From: Clostridium weizhouense
Lineage (GTDB): Bacteria; Bacillota; Clostridia; Clostridiales; Clostridiaceae
Direction of reading: 5' to 3'
DNA length: 64,000 bases
Assembly: GCF_019431045.1 (NCBI RefSeq)
Contig: NZ_JAHXPT010000012.1
Location: forward strand, 62,001 to 126,000
Positions 25,283 to 34,089 of this stretch are shown here, one piece after another. Every line of letters begins with the position of its first letter. Within the stretch, counting starts at the first letter, position 1. The notes under the pieces are model-generated. The model had not been told where the DNA came from. It saw only the letters and a list, made by a program, of their open reading frames with translations, and searched no databases. Both the position numbers and the translations under genes were made by a program.

Positions 25283-25630
25283 GTGGGAATTTTAATGACA
25301 ATTCTTAGCTTTCTTGCAACTTTAGTTATTGTTTTAGGAATATATTGGGTTTGTAAAAAGTTTGTTTTTAAGAAAGTAGTAATAAATAAATGGATAGCAC
25401 TTGCAATATCAATTGTTTTATTTATGGTTCAGTTATTTTTACCAATAGTTAGACAAATCCCTGTTTTACAAATTATACTATCTTTAATATCAGTAATTTT
25501 CTTTTTATGGTTTATGTACATCGAAAGAACTGGTGGTGCTAAAGGTAAGGAAAAGAAAATAGTTATAAAACCTAAAGCTAAACCTAATAGAGTAAAACAT
25601 CTAAATAAACAAGAAAATAAAAAGAAGTAA
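25283..25630 (+). CDS. Small membrane protein of unknown function (115 aa)
   Basis: I do not recognise a family. The product has three predicted membrane segments (about residues 2-23, 36-54, 60-80) and a very basic C-terminal tail (about 84-115, rich in Lys) likely to face the cytoplasm or touch nucleic acid or phospholipid. Translation starts at GTG 25283, with AAGGAGG 8 nt upstream. It is monocistronic, ending at a 22-bp terminator. Confidence 0.8.
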   Translation: MGILMTILSFLATLVIVLGIYWVCKKFVFKKVVINKWIALAISIVLFMVQLFLPIVRQIPVLQIILSLISVIFFLWFMYIERTGGAKGKEKKIVIKPKAKPNRVKHLNKQENKKK

Positions 25631-25680
25631 AAAAGCTACTAAAAATAGAAATTAAATTCTATTTTTAGTAGCTTTTTTAA
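25629..25680 (+). terminator. 22-bp perfect terminator
   Basis: 25629-25650 pairs without mismatch with 25657-25678 over a 6-nt loop, ending in TTTTTT. The stem begins within the stop codon of the small membrane protein gene. Confidence 0.95.
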
Positions 25681-25790
25681 ATTATACATAATTAAAATAA
25701 ATTAAAACAAAATAAATTTATATATTTTAAGTGTTATATATATTGGAAATAATTACTTTAAAAACATTTACAAAAAATATTAAAAACTAA

Positions 25791-25842
25791 TTGACTAAAG
25801 GTATACGTATATGATATCTTATAAACATAAGATATACGTACA
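25791..25842 (+). promoter_or_regulatory. treB promoter with two TreR-type operators
   Basis: TTGACT (25791-25796), 18-nt spacer, TATCTT (25815-25820). The palindrome TATACGTATA (25802-25811) lies inside the spacer. A second copy, TATACGTACA (25833-25842), lies just downstream. A third perfect copy precedes treC. These are likely sites for the GntR-type repressor encoded by the third gene of the operon, so binding would block RNA polymerase. Assignment to TreR is inference from position. Confidence 0.7.
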
Positions 25843-25865
25843 GAAAAACAGAGGAGGAATAAAAA

Positions 25866-27272
25866 ATGGGTAAATTTAATAAAGAAGCAAAGTTATTAAT
25901 AGATTATGTTGGTGGAAAAGAAAACGTTTCTGCAGTAACCCATTGTGTTACAAGATTGAGATTTGTACTTAATGACCCTACAAAGACAGATGTTAAAAAA
26001 ATAGAAGAATTAAAATCGGTAAAAGGAACATTTACTCAAGCTGGACAATTTCAAGTTATAATTGGGAATGAAGTGTCAACGTTTTATAATGAATTTATAG
26101 AAGTTTCAGGGATTGAAGAGAGCAGTAAAGAAAACGTTAAAAGTGCTGCAAAATCAAATATGAGTCCAATTCAAAAAATGATGGCTAATATAGCAGAAAT
26201 ATTTTCACCATTAATACCAGCTATTATAGTTGGAGGTTTAATATTAGGGTTTAGAAATGTTATTGGTGATATTAAAATGTTGGAGAATGGGACAAAGACT
26301 TTGATTGAAGTATCACAATTTTGGGCAGGAATGCATAGTTTTTTATGGTTAATAGGAGAAGCTATATTTCAATTTTTACCTGTAGGAATTACTTGGGCTG
26401 TAACAAAAAAAATGGGTACAACTCAAATACTAGGTATTGTTTTAGGTATTACATTAGTATCACCACAACTTTTAAATGCTTATTCAGTTGCAGGTGCTGA
26501 TCAAATTCCATTTTGGGATTTTGGATTTGCTAAAATTAATATGATAGGTTATCAAGCACAAGTTATACCAGCAATTTTAGCAGCATTTTTATTAGTTTAT
26601 CTTGAAAGAGGAGTAAAGAAAATATCACCTTCTTCAATATCAATGATTTTAGTACCATTTTTTGCTTTAATACCAACAGTTTTAATAGCACATGCAGTAT
26701 TAGGACCTATAGGTTGGGCTATTGGAAGCGTAATTTCAAAAGTTGTATATGCTGGATTAACATCAGCATTTGGAAGTGTATTTGCAGCTGTATTTGGATT
26801 TTTATATGCGCCATTGGTTATTACTGGATTACATCATATGACAAATGCAATAGATCTTCAATTAATGGCTGAATTTCAGGGAACATCACTTTGGCCAATG
26901 ATAGCTTTATCTAATATTGCTCAAGGTTCAGCAGTTTTAGCTATGATTTATTTACAAAGAAAAAATGAAGAAGAAAAACAAGTATCTATACCAGCATGTA
27001 TATCAGCTTATTTAGGAGTAACAGAACCAGCATTATTTGGTATAAATTTAAAATATAGATTTCCATTTATATGTGGAATGATAGGATCAGCAATAGCAGG
27101 AGTTATATCTGTGTCTAGTGGAGTAATGGCAAATTCTATAGGTATTGGTGGAATCCCAGGAATATTATCAATAAAACCACAACATATGTTAATGTTTGCA
27201 GTAGCTATGTTAGTAGCGATAGCAATACCATTTATTTTAACTGTAATTACAGGAAGAAAAAAATTAGGATAA
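25866..27272 (+). CDS. treB: PTS trehalose-specific EIIBC component
   Basis: A 468-residue phosphotransferase permease. The EIIB domain (about residues 1-85) carries the phosphorylated Cys27 in HCVTRLRF. The EIIC domain (about 105-465) has about ten membrane helices, with ITGLHHMTNAIDLQL and GVTEPALFGINLK motifs of the glucose/sucrose/trehalose class. It imports trehalose as trehalose-6-phosphate. There is no EIIA domain, so a glucose-type EIIA from elsewhere is needed, as for B. subtilis TreP. The hydrolase and regulator follow. SD GAGGAGG precedes the ATG. Confidence 0.93.
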   Translation: MGKFNKEAKLLIDYVGGKENVSAVTHCVTRLRFVLNDPTKTDVKKIEELKSVKGTFTQAGQFQVIIGNEVSTFYNEFIEVSGIEESSKENVKSAAKSNMSPIQKMMANIAEIFSPLIPAIIVGGLILGFRNVIGDIKMLENGTKTLIEVSQFWAGMHSFLWLIGEAIFQFLPVGITWAVTKKMGTTQILGIVLGITLVSPQLLNAYSVAGADQIPFWDFGFAKINMIGYQAQVIPAILAAFLLVYLERGVKKISPSSISMILVPFFALIPTVLIAHAVLGPIGWAIGSVISKVVYAGLTSAFGSVFAAVFGFLYAPLVITGLHHMTNAIDLQLMAEFQGTSLWPMIALSNIAQGSAVLAMIYLQRKNEEEKQVSIPACISAYLGVTEPALFGINLKYRFPFICGMIGSAIAGVISVSSGVMANSIGIGGIPGILSIKPQHMLMFAVAMLVAIAIPFILTVITGRKKLG

Positions 27273-27303
27273 ATAACAAAATATTATAGGAATTAAAAAC
27301 ATG

Positions 27304-27346
27304 ATAAGTGCAAGGTGATATAAAAGACTCATTACCTTGCACTTAT
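27304..27346 (+). terminator. Intercistronic hairpin between treB and treC
   Basis: ATAAGTGCAAGGT (27304-27316) pairs perfectly with 27334-27346 over a 17-nt loop, followed by TAATAAATTT. Probably partial termination or an mRNA processing site inside the operon. Confidence 0.65.
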
Positions 27347-27371
27347 TAATAAATTTATGATAATATAAACA

Positions 27372-27381
27372 TATACGTATA
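27372..27381 (+). promoter_or_regulatory. Third TATACGTATA operator, upstream of treC
   Basis: A perfect 10-bp palindrome identical to the operator in the treB promoter, 27 nt before the treC start. It suggests separate control of treC after the intercistronic hairpin. Confidence 0.6.
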
Positions 27382-27407
27382 AGATGAAGGCGAAGGGTGA
27401 CTTAATT

Positions 27408-29069
27408 ATGAAAGATTTTAAAAAGAGTGTAGTATATCAAATATATCCAAAGTCATTTAAAGACTCAAATGGTGATGGGTTTGGAGATTTAAATGGTATT
27501 ATAGAGAAATTGGATTATTTAAAAGAATTAGGTGTAGATTATATTTGGTTAACACCGATTTATATATCACCACAAAAAGATAATGGTTATGATGTAGCTG
27601 ATTACTATAATGTAGATACTAGATTTGGAACAATGGAAGAGTTCGAATCTTTAGTTAAAGAAGCTAAAAAGAGAGAAATCTATATTATGTTAGATATGGT
27701 CTTTAATCATACTTCAACAGAACATGAATGGTTTAAAAAAGCATTAAAGGGAGAAGAAAAATATAAAAATTATTATATTTTTAAAAAAGGAAAAAATGGA
27801 TTGCCACCAACAAATTGGATATCAAAATTTGGTGGAAATGCATGGGAATATGTTGAAAAATTTGATGAATATTATCTTCACTTATTTGATGTTACTCAAG
27901 CAGATTTAAATTGGGATAATAAAGAACTTAGACAAGAGATATATGATGTGGTTAACTTTTGGATTGAAAAAGGGGTTAAAGGATTTAGATTAGATGTTAT
28001 AAATTTAATTTCTAAGCCAAGTATATTTGAAGATGATAATTTGGGGGACGGAAGAAGATTTTATACAGATGGAACCAATATACATAAGTATTTAAAAGAA
28101 TTAAATGAAAATACTTTTGGAAAACATGATGATATTATAACTGTAGGAGAAATGTCATCTACATCAATAGATAATTGCATTAAATATTCAAATCCAAATG
28201 AAAAAGAATTATCTATGGTATTTAATTTTCATCATTTAAAAGTAGATTATAAAGATGGTGAAAAGTGGTCACTAATGGATTTTAATTTTAAACAATTAAA
28301 AGAATTATTTAATGAATGGCAAAATGGAATGATAAATGGTAATGGATGGAATGCATTGTTTTGGTGTAATCATGATCAGCCTAGAGTGAATTCAAGATTT
28401 GGTAATGTAAAAAAATATCATAAAGAATCTTCAACAATGCTCGCAACAACAATTCATTTAATGAATGGAACACCATATGTTTATCAAGGTGAAGAATTTG
28501 GAATGACAAACCCTGAATTTGATAAAATAGAAGAATATAAAGATGTTGAATCTATAAATTATTATAATATATTAAAATCTCAAGGAATAAATGAAGAAGA
28601 GATTATGAAGATATTAAAAAGTAAATCAAGAGATAATTCAAGAACTCCTATACAATGGGATGATACTTTAAATGCAGGATTTACAACAGGAACTCCATGG
28701 ATAAATGTATCTAGTAATTATAAAGATATTAATGCTAAAAATGCATTAAATAACAAAGAATCAGTTTTTTATTATTATAAAAAATTAATTAATATAAGAA
28801 AAGAAGAAGATATAATAGCATATGGAGACTGTAAAATGTTATTACCAGAACATAAGCAAGTTTATGCATATGAAAGAAAATTAAATAATGAAAATATAAT
28901 AGTAGTAAATAATTTTTATGATAAAGAATGTACTATAAATTTAAACAAAGAGATAGATTATAATATAGAGAAAGTAGAAACTTTAATATCAAATTATAAC
29001 GATAAATATGATAATCTTGAAAAAATTAATTTAAGACCATACGAGTCATTTGCTATTAAAATTAAATAA
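27408..29069 (+). CDS. treC: Alpha,alpha-phosphotrehalase (GH13)
   Basis: A 553-residue cytoplasmic enzyme that splits trehalose-6-phosphate into glucose and glucose-6-phosphate. GH13 landmarks are DMVFNHTS (about residues 96-103), the nucleophile in GFRLDVIN (Asp196), the acid/base Glu248 in ITVGEM, and WCNHDQPR with the transition-state Asp. I start at ATG 27408 (KDFKKSVVYQIYPKSF), because GGGTG lies 8 nt upstream. A longer reading from 27384 has no SD. Closely related oligo-1,6-glucosidases are possible, but the treB and treR neighbours favour phosphotrehalase. Confidence 0.92.
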   Translation: MKDFKKSVVYQIYPKSFKDSNGDGFGDLNGIIEKLDYLKELGVDYIWLTPIYISPQKDNGYDVADYYNVDTRFGTMEEFESLVKEAKKREIYIMLDMVFNHTSTEHEWFKKALKGEEKYKNYYIFKKGKNGLPPTNWISKFGGNAWEYVEKFDEYYLHLFDVTQADLNWDNKELRQEIYDVVNFWIEKGVKGFRLDVINLISKPSIFEDDNLGDGRRFYTDGTNIHKYLKELNENTFGKHDDIITVGEMSSTSIDNCIKYSNPNEKELSMVFNFHHLKVDYKDGEKWSLMDFNFKQLKELFNEWQNGMINGNGWNALFWCNHDQPRVNSRFGNVKKYHKESSTMLATTIHLMNGTPYVYQGEEFGMTNPEFDKIEEYKDVESINYYNILKSQGINEEEIMKILKSKSRDNSRTPIQWDDTLNAGFTTGTPWINVSSNYKDINAKNALNNKESVFYYYKKLINIRKEEDIIAYGDCKMLLPEHKQVYAYERKLNNENIIVVNNFYDKECTINLNKEIDYNIEKVETLISNYNDKYDNLEKINLRPYESFAIKIK

Positions 29070-29074
29070 AAAAG

Positions 29075-29127
29075 TATATGGACTATTAAAAATATGTTTA
29101 GGTATTTTGAGTAGTCCATATATTTTT
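29075..29127 (+). terminator. Hairpin between treC and treR
   Basis: TATATGGACTA (29075-29085) pairs with 29112-29122 across a 26-nt loop and is followed by TTTTTATA. Confidence 0.7.
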
Positions 29128-29200
29128 ATAGATATACTTTTAAGCAATCATTTTATTGTAGAATATAAATATTGATGTTAAAATTATTATGGTGATGAAT

Positions 29201-29914
29201 ATGGATAAAAAGTATTTGATAATTTATAACAATATATTAAATAAGATAGAAAATGAAATTTTAAAACCTTATGATAAATTACCTTCTGAAAGTGCCTTGA
29301 TGAAAGAGTTTAATGTTTCTAGAGATACAGTTAGAAAATCTTTAAACCTATTGGAACAAAATGGATATATTCAAAAGTCAAAGGGAAAATTAGCATTTGT
29401 ATTAGATATAAATAAAGTAGCGTTTCCTGTGTCAGGAATAACTAGTTTTAAAGAGTTAGCTATAAAAGCTAATTGGAAATATAAAACTTATGTAAAACAA
29501 CTTGAAGTGGTAAAAAACAATAAGAAATTAATGAATAAACTTAAGATATCTGAAGAGGATGAAGTTTGGAGACTAAAGAGAGTTAGAGAGATTGATGGTG
29601 AAAAAGTTATCTTAGATAAAGATTATATGATTAGAGAATTTGTTCCAGGCTTAACAGAAGAAATATGTAATGAATCTATTTATGATTATATTGAAAAAGA
29701 ACTTAATTTAAAAATAAGTTTTGCCAAAAAAGAAATAACTGTTCAAAGTATAAATGAAGAAGATAAGATGTATTTAGATATGAAAAATTATAATATGATA
29801 GTAGTAGTTAAAAGCTATGTTTATTTAGAGGATGCAACATTATTTCAATATACTGAATCTAGACATAGACCAGATAGGTTTAGATTTGTAGATTTTGCAA
29901 GGAGAACTTATTAG
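29201..29914 (+). CDS. treR: GntR-family transcriptional repressor of the trehalose operon
   Basis: A 237-residue regulator. The N-terminal GntR winged helix-turn-helix (about residues 3-70) includes DKLPSESALMKEFNVSRDTVRKSLNLLEQNGYI, followed by a UTRA effector domain (about 85-235) ending QYTESRHRPDRFRFVDFARR. TreR homologues bind trehalose-6-phosphate. I chose ATG 29201 because GGTGA lies 5 nt upstream; three start codons between 29189 and 29197 are in frame but overlap this SD. Likely sites are the TATACGTA palindromes upstream of treB and treC. Confidence 0.9.
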   Translation: MDKKYLIIYNNILNKIENEILKPYDKLPSESALMKEFNVSRDTVRKSLNLLEQNGYIQKSKGKLAFVLDINKVAFPVSGITSFKELAIKANWKYKTYVKQLEVVKNNKKLMNKLKISEEDEVWRLKRVREIDGEKVILDKDYMIREFVPGLTEEICNESIYDYIEKELNLKISFAKKEITVQSINEEDKMYLDMKNYNMIVVVKSYVYLEDATLFQYTESRHRPDRFRFVDFARRTY

Positions 29915-29998
29915 TTTATTAAAATTAACATATTTTTGATTGCTTTTATTTAATAAGTGAGATAAATGATCAGGTGATCTAGAATAATAATTTTTAAT

Positions 29999-30048
29999 AA
30001 GATGTATTGCAAAATAAAAGTTTTAGTTTTGCAGTACATCTTATTTTA
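29999..30048 (+). terminator. Terminator after treR
   Basis: AAGATGTATTGCAAAA (29999-30014) pairs with 30027-30042 (one mismatch in 16), followed by ATTTTA. The segment 29915-29998 shows nothing else. Confidence 0.85.
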
Positions 30049-30140
30049 AGCATATGAAATAAAATAATAAATTAAAGAGGTATCATATAGTTATATCTAG
30101 AGAAGTATCAAATTTTGAAGACGTAAAGACTGATAAAAAT
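30048..30140. repeat. Family A palindromic element, one recognisable end
   Basis: GCATATGAAATAAAATAAT (from 30050) and the following AAATTAAAGAG match the left end of the elements at 14413 and 61129 (reverse strand). The rest is diverged and its right end cannot be placed. It lies between the convergent treR and PHP genes. Confidence 0.45.
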
Positions 30141-30147
30141 TAAGGTA

Positions 30148-30174
30148 AATAAGACATTTTGAATGTGTCTTATT
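30148..30174 (-). terminator. Small hairpin at the end of the PHP gene
   Basis: AATAAGACA (30148-30156) pairs perfectly with TGTCTTATT (30166-30174). The stop codon of the minus-strand PHP gene lies in the right arm. Confidence 0.55.
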
Positions 30175-31171
30175 CTCTAAATATTGGTGAACTTATAGCA
30201 ATTTTGTTGTCAGAAGAAATTATTTTAATGACATACCATTTTTCTTCTAAAGTAGGAATATGCTTATAAATATATTTTATTCTATTTAAATTTAAATCAG
30301 GTATTCTCTTGATAATAATTCCACCAAAAGAAATGATTTGAATTTCTTTGATTTTGTAATTAGAATCTTGGGCAAATATAGAAAATTGTAGTTCGTTATT
30401 ATTTAATGGCATTATTTCTCCCATAAAATGATTATTTACAGTAAAATACATAATTAAAGATTTTGATTCAGTAGAATATGTATGTCTGCTTCTAAATGCT
30501 TCTATTAGAGAATCAGTTGTTAATTCGTTTGAAATAATACAAGTAAGATTTTCATCATCTCCAAAATTCATTCTATGATTATCTTGAGAATTTATAGCGC
30601 CTAGTTTCCAACCTTTATCTAATAAACAATAATAGTACTTATCATATCTATTATATTTATTAGGAAAAGATCCATTACCAACCTCTATAGATGTTATAAC
30701 TTTGTTTAAAATAGGATTACATTCTAAACATTTTACATTCTTATGAGGATGATTAATTGCTACAAATGAATTAGGATTATTTATCATCCATAACAGCAAT
30801 AACTGAATATTATTTACACTGCCAGTAAAAAATCTATTAGAATTTACTATATTAATGTCACTACAAAAATTAGCTTTACTTTCAAAACCGATTAAGGGTA
30901 AGAAACTTTGATGTTTTTTTCTATAACGTGTACGTAAATATTTTAAAGCTTCCCATTTTGTTATTTCATTTCCATTTACTCGAACAGTTTTTGTTAAATA
31001 ATTATTATGATCAGTTAAAATTAAAAAATCAAGGCCGTTATGGCGTGCATAGTCAAATGCTTCAATTGGAGTACCACGTCCAGTGGAAAAACCACAATGT
31101 GCGTGAGGAATACCATAATAAAATTTTAAATTTTTAAAATTAAATTCTTTTTTTGATTTCTTTTTATCCAA
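30170..31171 (-). CDS. PHP domain metal-dependent phosphoesterase
   Basis: A 333-residue protein of the PHP superfamily, CehA/McbA-like branch. The metal-binding start is IPHAHCGFSTGRGTPIEAFDYARHNGLDFLILTDHNN (about residues 18-54: His-x-His, then TDHNN). Later ligands appear in AINHPHKN (about 137-144) and GAINSQDNHR (about 193-202). Family members hydrolyse phosphate esters; the substrate is unknown. The start is TTG (31171-31169), with GAGGG about 10 nt upstream and a strongly Lys-rich N-terminus. No signal peptide is seen. Confidence 0.8.
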   Translation of the reverse strand: MDKKKSKKEFNFKNLKFYYGIPHAHCGFSTGRGTPIEAFDYARHNGLDFLILTDHNNYLTKTVRVNGNEITKWEALKYLRTRYRKKHQSFLPLIGFESKANFCSDINIVNSNRFFTGSVNNIQLLLLWMINNPNSFVAINHPHKNVKCLECNPILNKVITSIEVGNGSFPNKYNRYDKYYYCLLDKGWKLGAINSQDNHRMNFGDDENLTCIISNELTTDSLIEAFRSRHTYSTESKSLIMYFTVNNHFMGEIMPLNNNELQFSIFAQDSNYKIKEIQIISFGGIIIKRIPDLNLNRIKYIYKHIPTLEEKWYVIKIISSDNKIAISSPIFRE

Positions 31172-31335
31172 ATAATATACCCTCTATAAATTGCTTATAA
31201 TATATAATATATCTTCTAAACCAAAATAATGACAATAAGTAAATGTAATGATAAAATAAGTTTAGGTATTTTTAAAAAGATAGGGTTTATAATTAGAGTG
31301 ATTTTTGTAAATTATATAAAGAAGGTGAAAAATTA

Positions 31336-31845
31336 ATGATAAAAAGTTTCGAAGGAAAGAATCCTAAAATAGATAAGAATGTTTATATTTCAGAAACTTC
31401 TGTTATTATTGGTGATGTTATAGTGAAAGAGAACTCTAGTGTATGGTTTGGAGCAGTTATTAGAGGGGATGAGGAATCAATAACAATAGAAACTTGTAGT
31501 AATATACAAGAAAATGTTGTACTTCATGCTGATAAAGATAATAAATTGTTTATTGGCAATGGTGTTACTATAGGACATGGAGCTATAGTTCATGGTTGCG
31601 CTGTAAATGATAATGTATTAATTGGTATGGGAGCAATAATATTAAATGGAGCTAAAATTGGCAAAAACTCTATAGTTGCAGCGGGAAGCTTAGTGACACA
31701 AAATAAGAAATTTGAAGATGGAGTATTAATACTTGGAAATCCTGCTAAGGCTATAAGAAAGCTAACTGAGGCAGAAATAGAAGAAAATAAAAAATCTTGT
31801 TTAACATATGTTAAATTAGGAAAAGAAATGCTTTTAGATAAGTAA
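31336..31845 (+). CDS. Gamma-class carbonic anhydrase family protein
   Basis: A 169-residue left-handed beta-helix protein with hexapeptide repeats (GDVIVKENSSVWFGAVIRGDEESI; IGMGAIILNGAKIGKNSIVAAGSLV). The three metal-binding His of the gamma-carbonic anhydrase/YrdA-PaaY group are at 64, 81 and 86 (VLHAD, IGHGAIVHGC). It is trimeric in the family; activity as carbonic anhydrase is not proven for most members. SD GAAGGTG precedes the ATG. A CvfB-like gene follows after 24 nt on the same strand. Confidence 0.92.
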   Translation: MIKSFEGKNPKIDKNVYISETSVIIGDVIVKENSSVWFGAVIRGDEESITIETCSNIQENVVLHADKDNKLFIGNGVTIGHGAIVHGCAVNDNVLIGMGAIILNGAKIGKNSIVAAGSLVTQNKKFEDGVLILGNPAKAIRKLTEAEIEENKKSCLTYVKLGKEMLLDK

Positions 31846-31869
31846 AATAAACTAGTATATGGAGGAAAT

Positions 31870-32706
31870 ATGATATTAATAGGTGATTATAACGACTTAA
31901 AAGTAAGTAAAAAGGTTGATTTTGGATATTATTTATCAGATGAATTTGGGGATGAAGTTTTATTACCAAAAGGATCTTTAAATGGTAAGAGTGTTAAAGA
32001 AGGTGAAACTCTAACAGTATTTGTTTATAGAGATTCTAAAGATAGATTAATCTCAACACTAAAAACTCCTAAATTAACTATTGGAAATATAGGATATTTA
32101 GAAGTTGTTGGTCAAAGTAAAATAGGTGCGTTTGCAGATTTTGGCCTTGAAAGGGATGTATTTATACCACTTAAAGAACAAGCTTTTAAATTAAAAACAA
32201 ATAAAAAATATTTATTTTATATGTACTTAGATAAAACTGATAGATTAGCACTTACAGCTAAAATAGATGAATATTTAGAAATAGCAGAGCCAGATCAATT
32301 TAATGTTTCAGAGGAAGTTGATGCTATAGTATATGATACTTGTTCTAATGGAACTTTAAATGTCGCTATAGATAAAAAATATAGAGGTTTAATATTAGAG
32401 AATGAACATTTTGATTACATATATCCAGGTGAAGAAATAAAGGCAAGAATTAAGAAAATATATGATGATGGTACAATAGGTCTTACAACAAGAAGGAAAA
32501 GATTAGATGAAAGAGAAGTTTTGTCAGAAAAAATACTTCAATATTTAAGAGAAAATGGAGGTTTTATGGCATTTAACGATAAATCTTCTCCTGAAGATAT
32601 AAAAAAGACTTTTAATACTAGTAAAAACTATTTTAAAATTGCTCTTGGTGGGCTAATGAAGCAAAAATTAATAGCTCAAGATAAAGAAGGAACAAGATTA
32701 TTATAG
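31870..32706 (+). CDS. cvfB: CvfB-like S1 RNA-binding protein
   Basis: A 278-residue protein with several OB/S1-like domains and a C-terminal winged-helix. It opens with a short domain (about residues 1-65: VDFGYYLSDEFGDEVLLPKGSL). S1-type repeats follow (GAFADFGLERDVFIPLKEQ, about 86-104; a third at about 145-215 ending LTTRRKRLDE). It ends with ILQYLRENGGFMAFNDKSSPEDIKKTF. This is the CvfB/YitL pattern, RNA-binding regulators of virulence or translation in Firmicutes. The targets are unknown. SD GGAGG precedes the ATG; second gene of the operon with the carbonic anhydrase-like gene. Confidence 0.85.
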   Translation: MILIGDYNDLKVSKKVDFGYYLSDEFGDEVLLPKGSLNGKSVKEGETLTVFVYRDSKDRLISTLKTPKLTIGNIGYLEVVGQSKIGAFADFGLERDVFIPLKEQAFKLKTNKKYLFYMYLDKTDRLALTAKIDEYLEIAEPDQFNVSEEVDAIVYDTCSNGTLNVAIDKKYRGLILENEHFDYIYPGEEIKARIKKIYDDGTIGLTTRRKRLDEREVLSEKILQYLRENGGFMAFNDKSSPEDIKKTFNTSKNYFKIALGGLMKQKLIAQDKEGTRLL

Positions 32707-33044
32707 GATAAAAGACTAGTTAATTAGTGCCGATTAATTCTATCTAGTATGTATAAAAGTATTTATACAAGTTTATAAATCGTATGGAAGTAAAAATATA
32801 AATAAATTGGTTAAAATTACATATTTTATGTTAGTATATAAACTATATAATAGGGTAATTAAAAATAAAGAGTATTTATGAATATATTTAATTTATAGTA
32901 TAAAAAATAAATAATTATTATAAAAAAAATTATAATATTAATAAAAATGATATAGTTTTTTAAAATAATAACGATAATTAAAGAAATGGAGTTATTTTAC
33001 TAAAATTAAATTAAGTATATAAATTTAGATGAGGAGTAGGTTAT
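32707..33044. other. 338-nt intergenic region before cheV
   Basis: AT-rich with no ORF. A weak inverted repeat, ACTAG near 32717 with CTAGT near 32745, could end the upstream operon. TTTATAAATCGTATGG (about 32774-32789) recalls a short block of family B. No clear promoter. Confidence 0.35.
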
Positions 33045-33947
33045 ATGAAGACTAACATATTATTAGAATCAGGTACTGGGGAATTAGAGATAATTGATTT
33101 TGTTGTAAACAATACTCATTATGCTATTAATGTAGTAAAAGTTAAGGAGATAATAAAAACTCCATCTAGTGGCATAACGAAATTGCCAGATCCTAAGCCG
33201 GAAATAGCAGGACTTATATTATGTAGAGATGAAATTATTACATTAATTGATTTGAAATATACTTTAACAAGACAAAAAACGGAAAACATAGGGTCTAAGG
33301 TTATTATATGTGAATTTAACAAAATTAAAGTTGCATTTAGTATTGATGATGTAATAGGAGTTCGTCGTATTAAATGGGATCAAATAAAAAAACCAGATGA
33401 TTTGTCGGAAAATTCATTAGCAGTTGGAAATATACTTTTAAATGATAAGGTAATAATTATGCTTGATTTTGAAAAGATAGTTACAGATCTTTCACCAAGT
33501 ACTGGAATAAGTGAAGATAGACTCGTAAAAGTAGATTATAAAGACAGATCAGATATTAAATTAATTTTAGCAGATGATTCAGCTTTAATTAGAAAACTTT
33601 TAAAAGAAACTCTTACAAAAGCAGGTTTTAAAAATTTAAATGTTTTTGATGATGGTAAACAAGCTTTAGATTTTCTTGAGGGGTTAGTAGACAAGAAAGG
33701 TGAAAATTTTAATGAAGATGTACAATTGCTTATTACAGACATTGAAATGCCACAACTGGATGGATTAACTCTTACAAGAAAAATAAAAGAAAATGAAATT
33801 TTAAAGAAGTTACCAGTAATAATATTTTCATCACTAATCACAGACGACTTAAAGCATAAAGGAAGATCTGTTAAAGCAGATGCACAATTAAGCAAACCAG
33901 AAATAGAAGAATTAGTTGAAACTATAGATAAGTTATTAAATAGGTAG
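33045..33947 (+). CDS. cheV: Chemotaxis protein CheV (CheW-receiver fusion)
   Basis: A 300-residue coupling protein. An N-terminal CheW domain (about residues 12-150) links chemoreceptors to the CheA kinase. A C-terminal response-regulator receiver domain (about 172-299) has the acidic pair Asp177-Asp178, the phosphoacceptor Asp232 in LLITDIEMPQLDG and the conserved Lys284. Phosphorylation tunes receptor coupling during adaptation. No cheA or flagellar gene is adjacent; a chemoreceptor gene lies 1.8 kb downstream. SD GAGGAG precedes the ATG, and a terminator follows. Confidence 0.95.
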   Translation: MKTNILLESGTGELEIIDFVVNNTHYAINVVKVKEIIKTPSSGITKLPDPKPEIAGLILCRDEIITLIDLKYTLTRQKTENIGSKVIICEFNKIKVAFSIDDVIGVRRIKWDQIKKPDDLSENSLAVGNILLNDKVIIMLDFEKIVTDLSPSTGISEDRLVKVDYKDRSDIKLILADDSALIRKLLKETLTKAGFKNLNVFDDGKQALDFLEGLVDKKGENFNEDVQLLITDIEMPQLDGLTLTRKIKENEILKKLPVIIFSSLITDDLKHKGRSVKADAQLSKPEIEELVETIDKLLNR

Positions 33948-33976
33948 TATATCTATATATAGATGGGTTAAAACAG

Positions 33977-34018
33977 GAAGCATAATACTAATGCGGTATT
34001 ATGCTTCTTGTTTTTTTA
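33977..34018 (+). terminator. Terminator after cheV
   Basis: GAAGCATAATAC (33977-33988) pairs perfectly with 33996-34007 over a 7-nt loop, followed by TTGTTTTTTT. Confidence 0.92.
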
Positions 34019-34089
34019 TTATAAATAATGGTATTATGAGTAATGACTGAAATAAATTAAAAGTATATTATTTGGATAGAGGGGGACAT

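Noticed and set aside
30048-30140. Possible riboswitch between treR and the PHP gene
   Set aside because: It lies downstream of both convergent genes and its left end matches the family A palindromes, so a repeat remnant explains it better.
33000-33044. Cyclic di-GMP riboswitch before cheV or the PilZ gene
   Set aside because: I looked for the GEMM-I signature (such as the conserved GGCAAA-type joining segment) in both leaders and found none.
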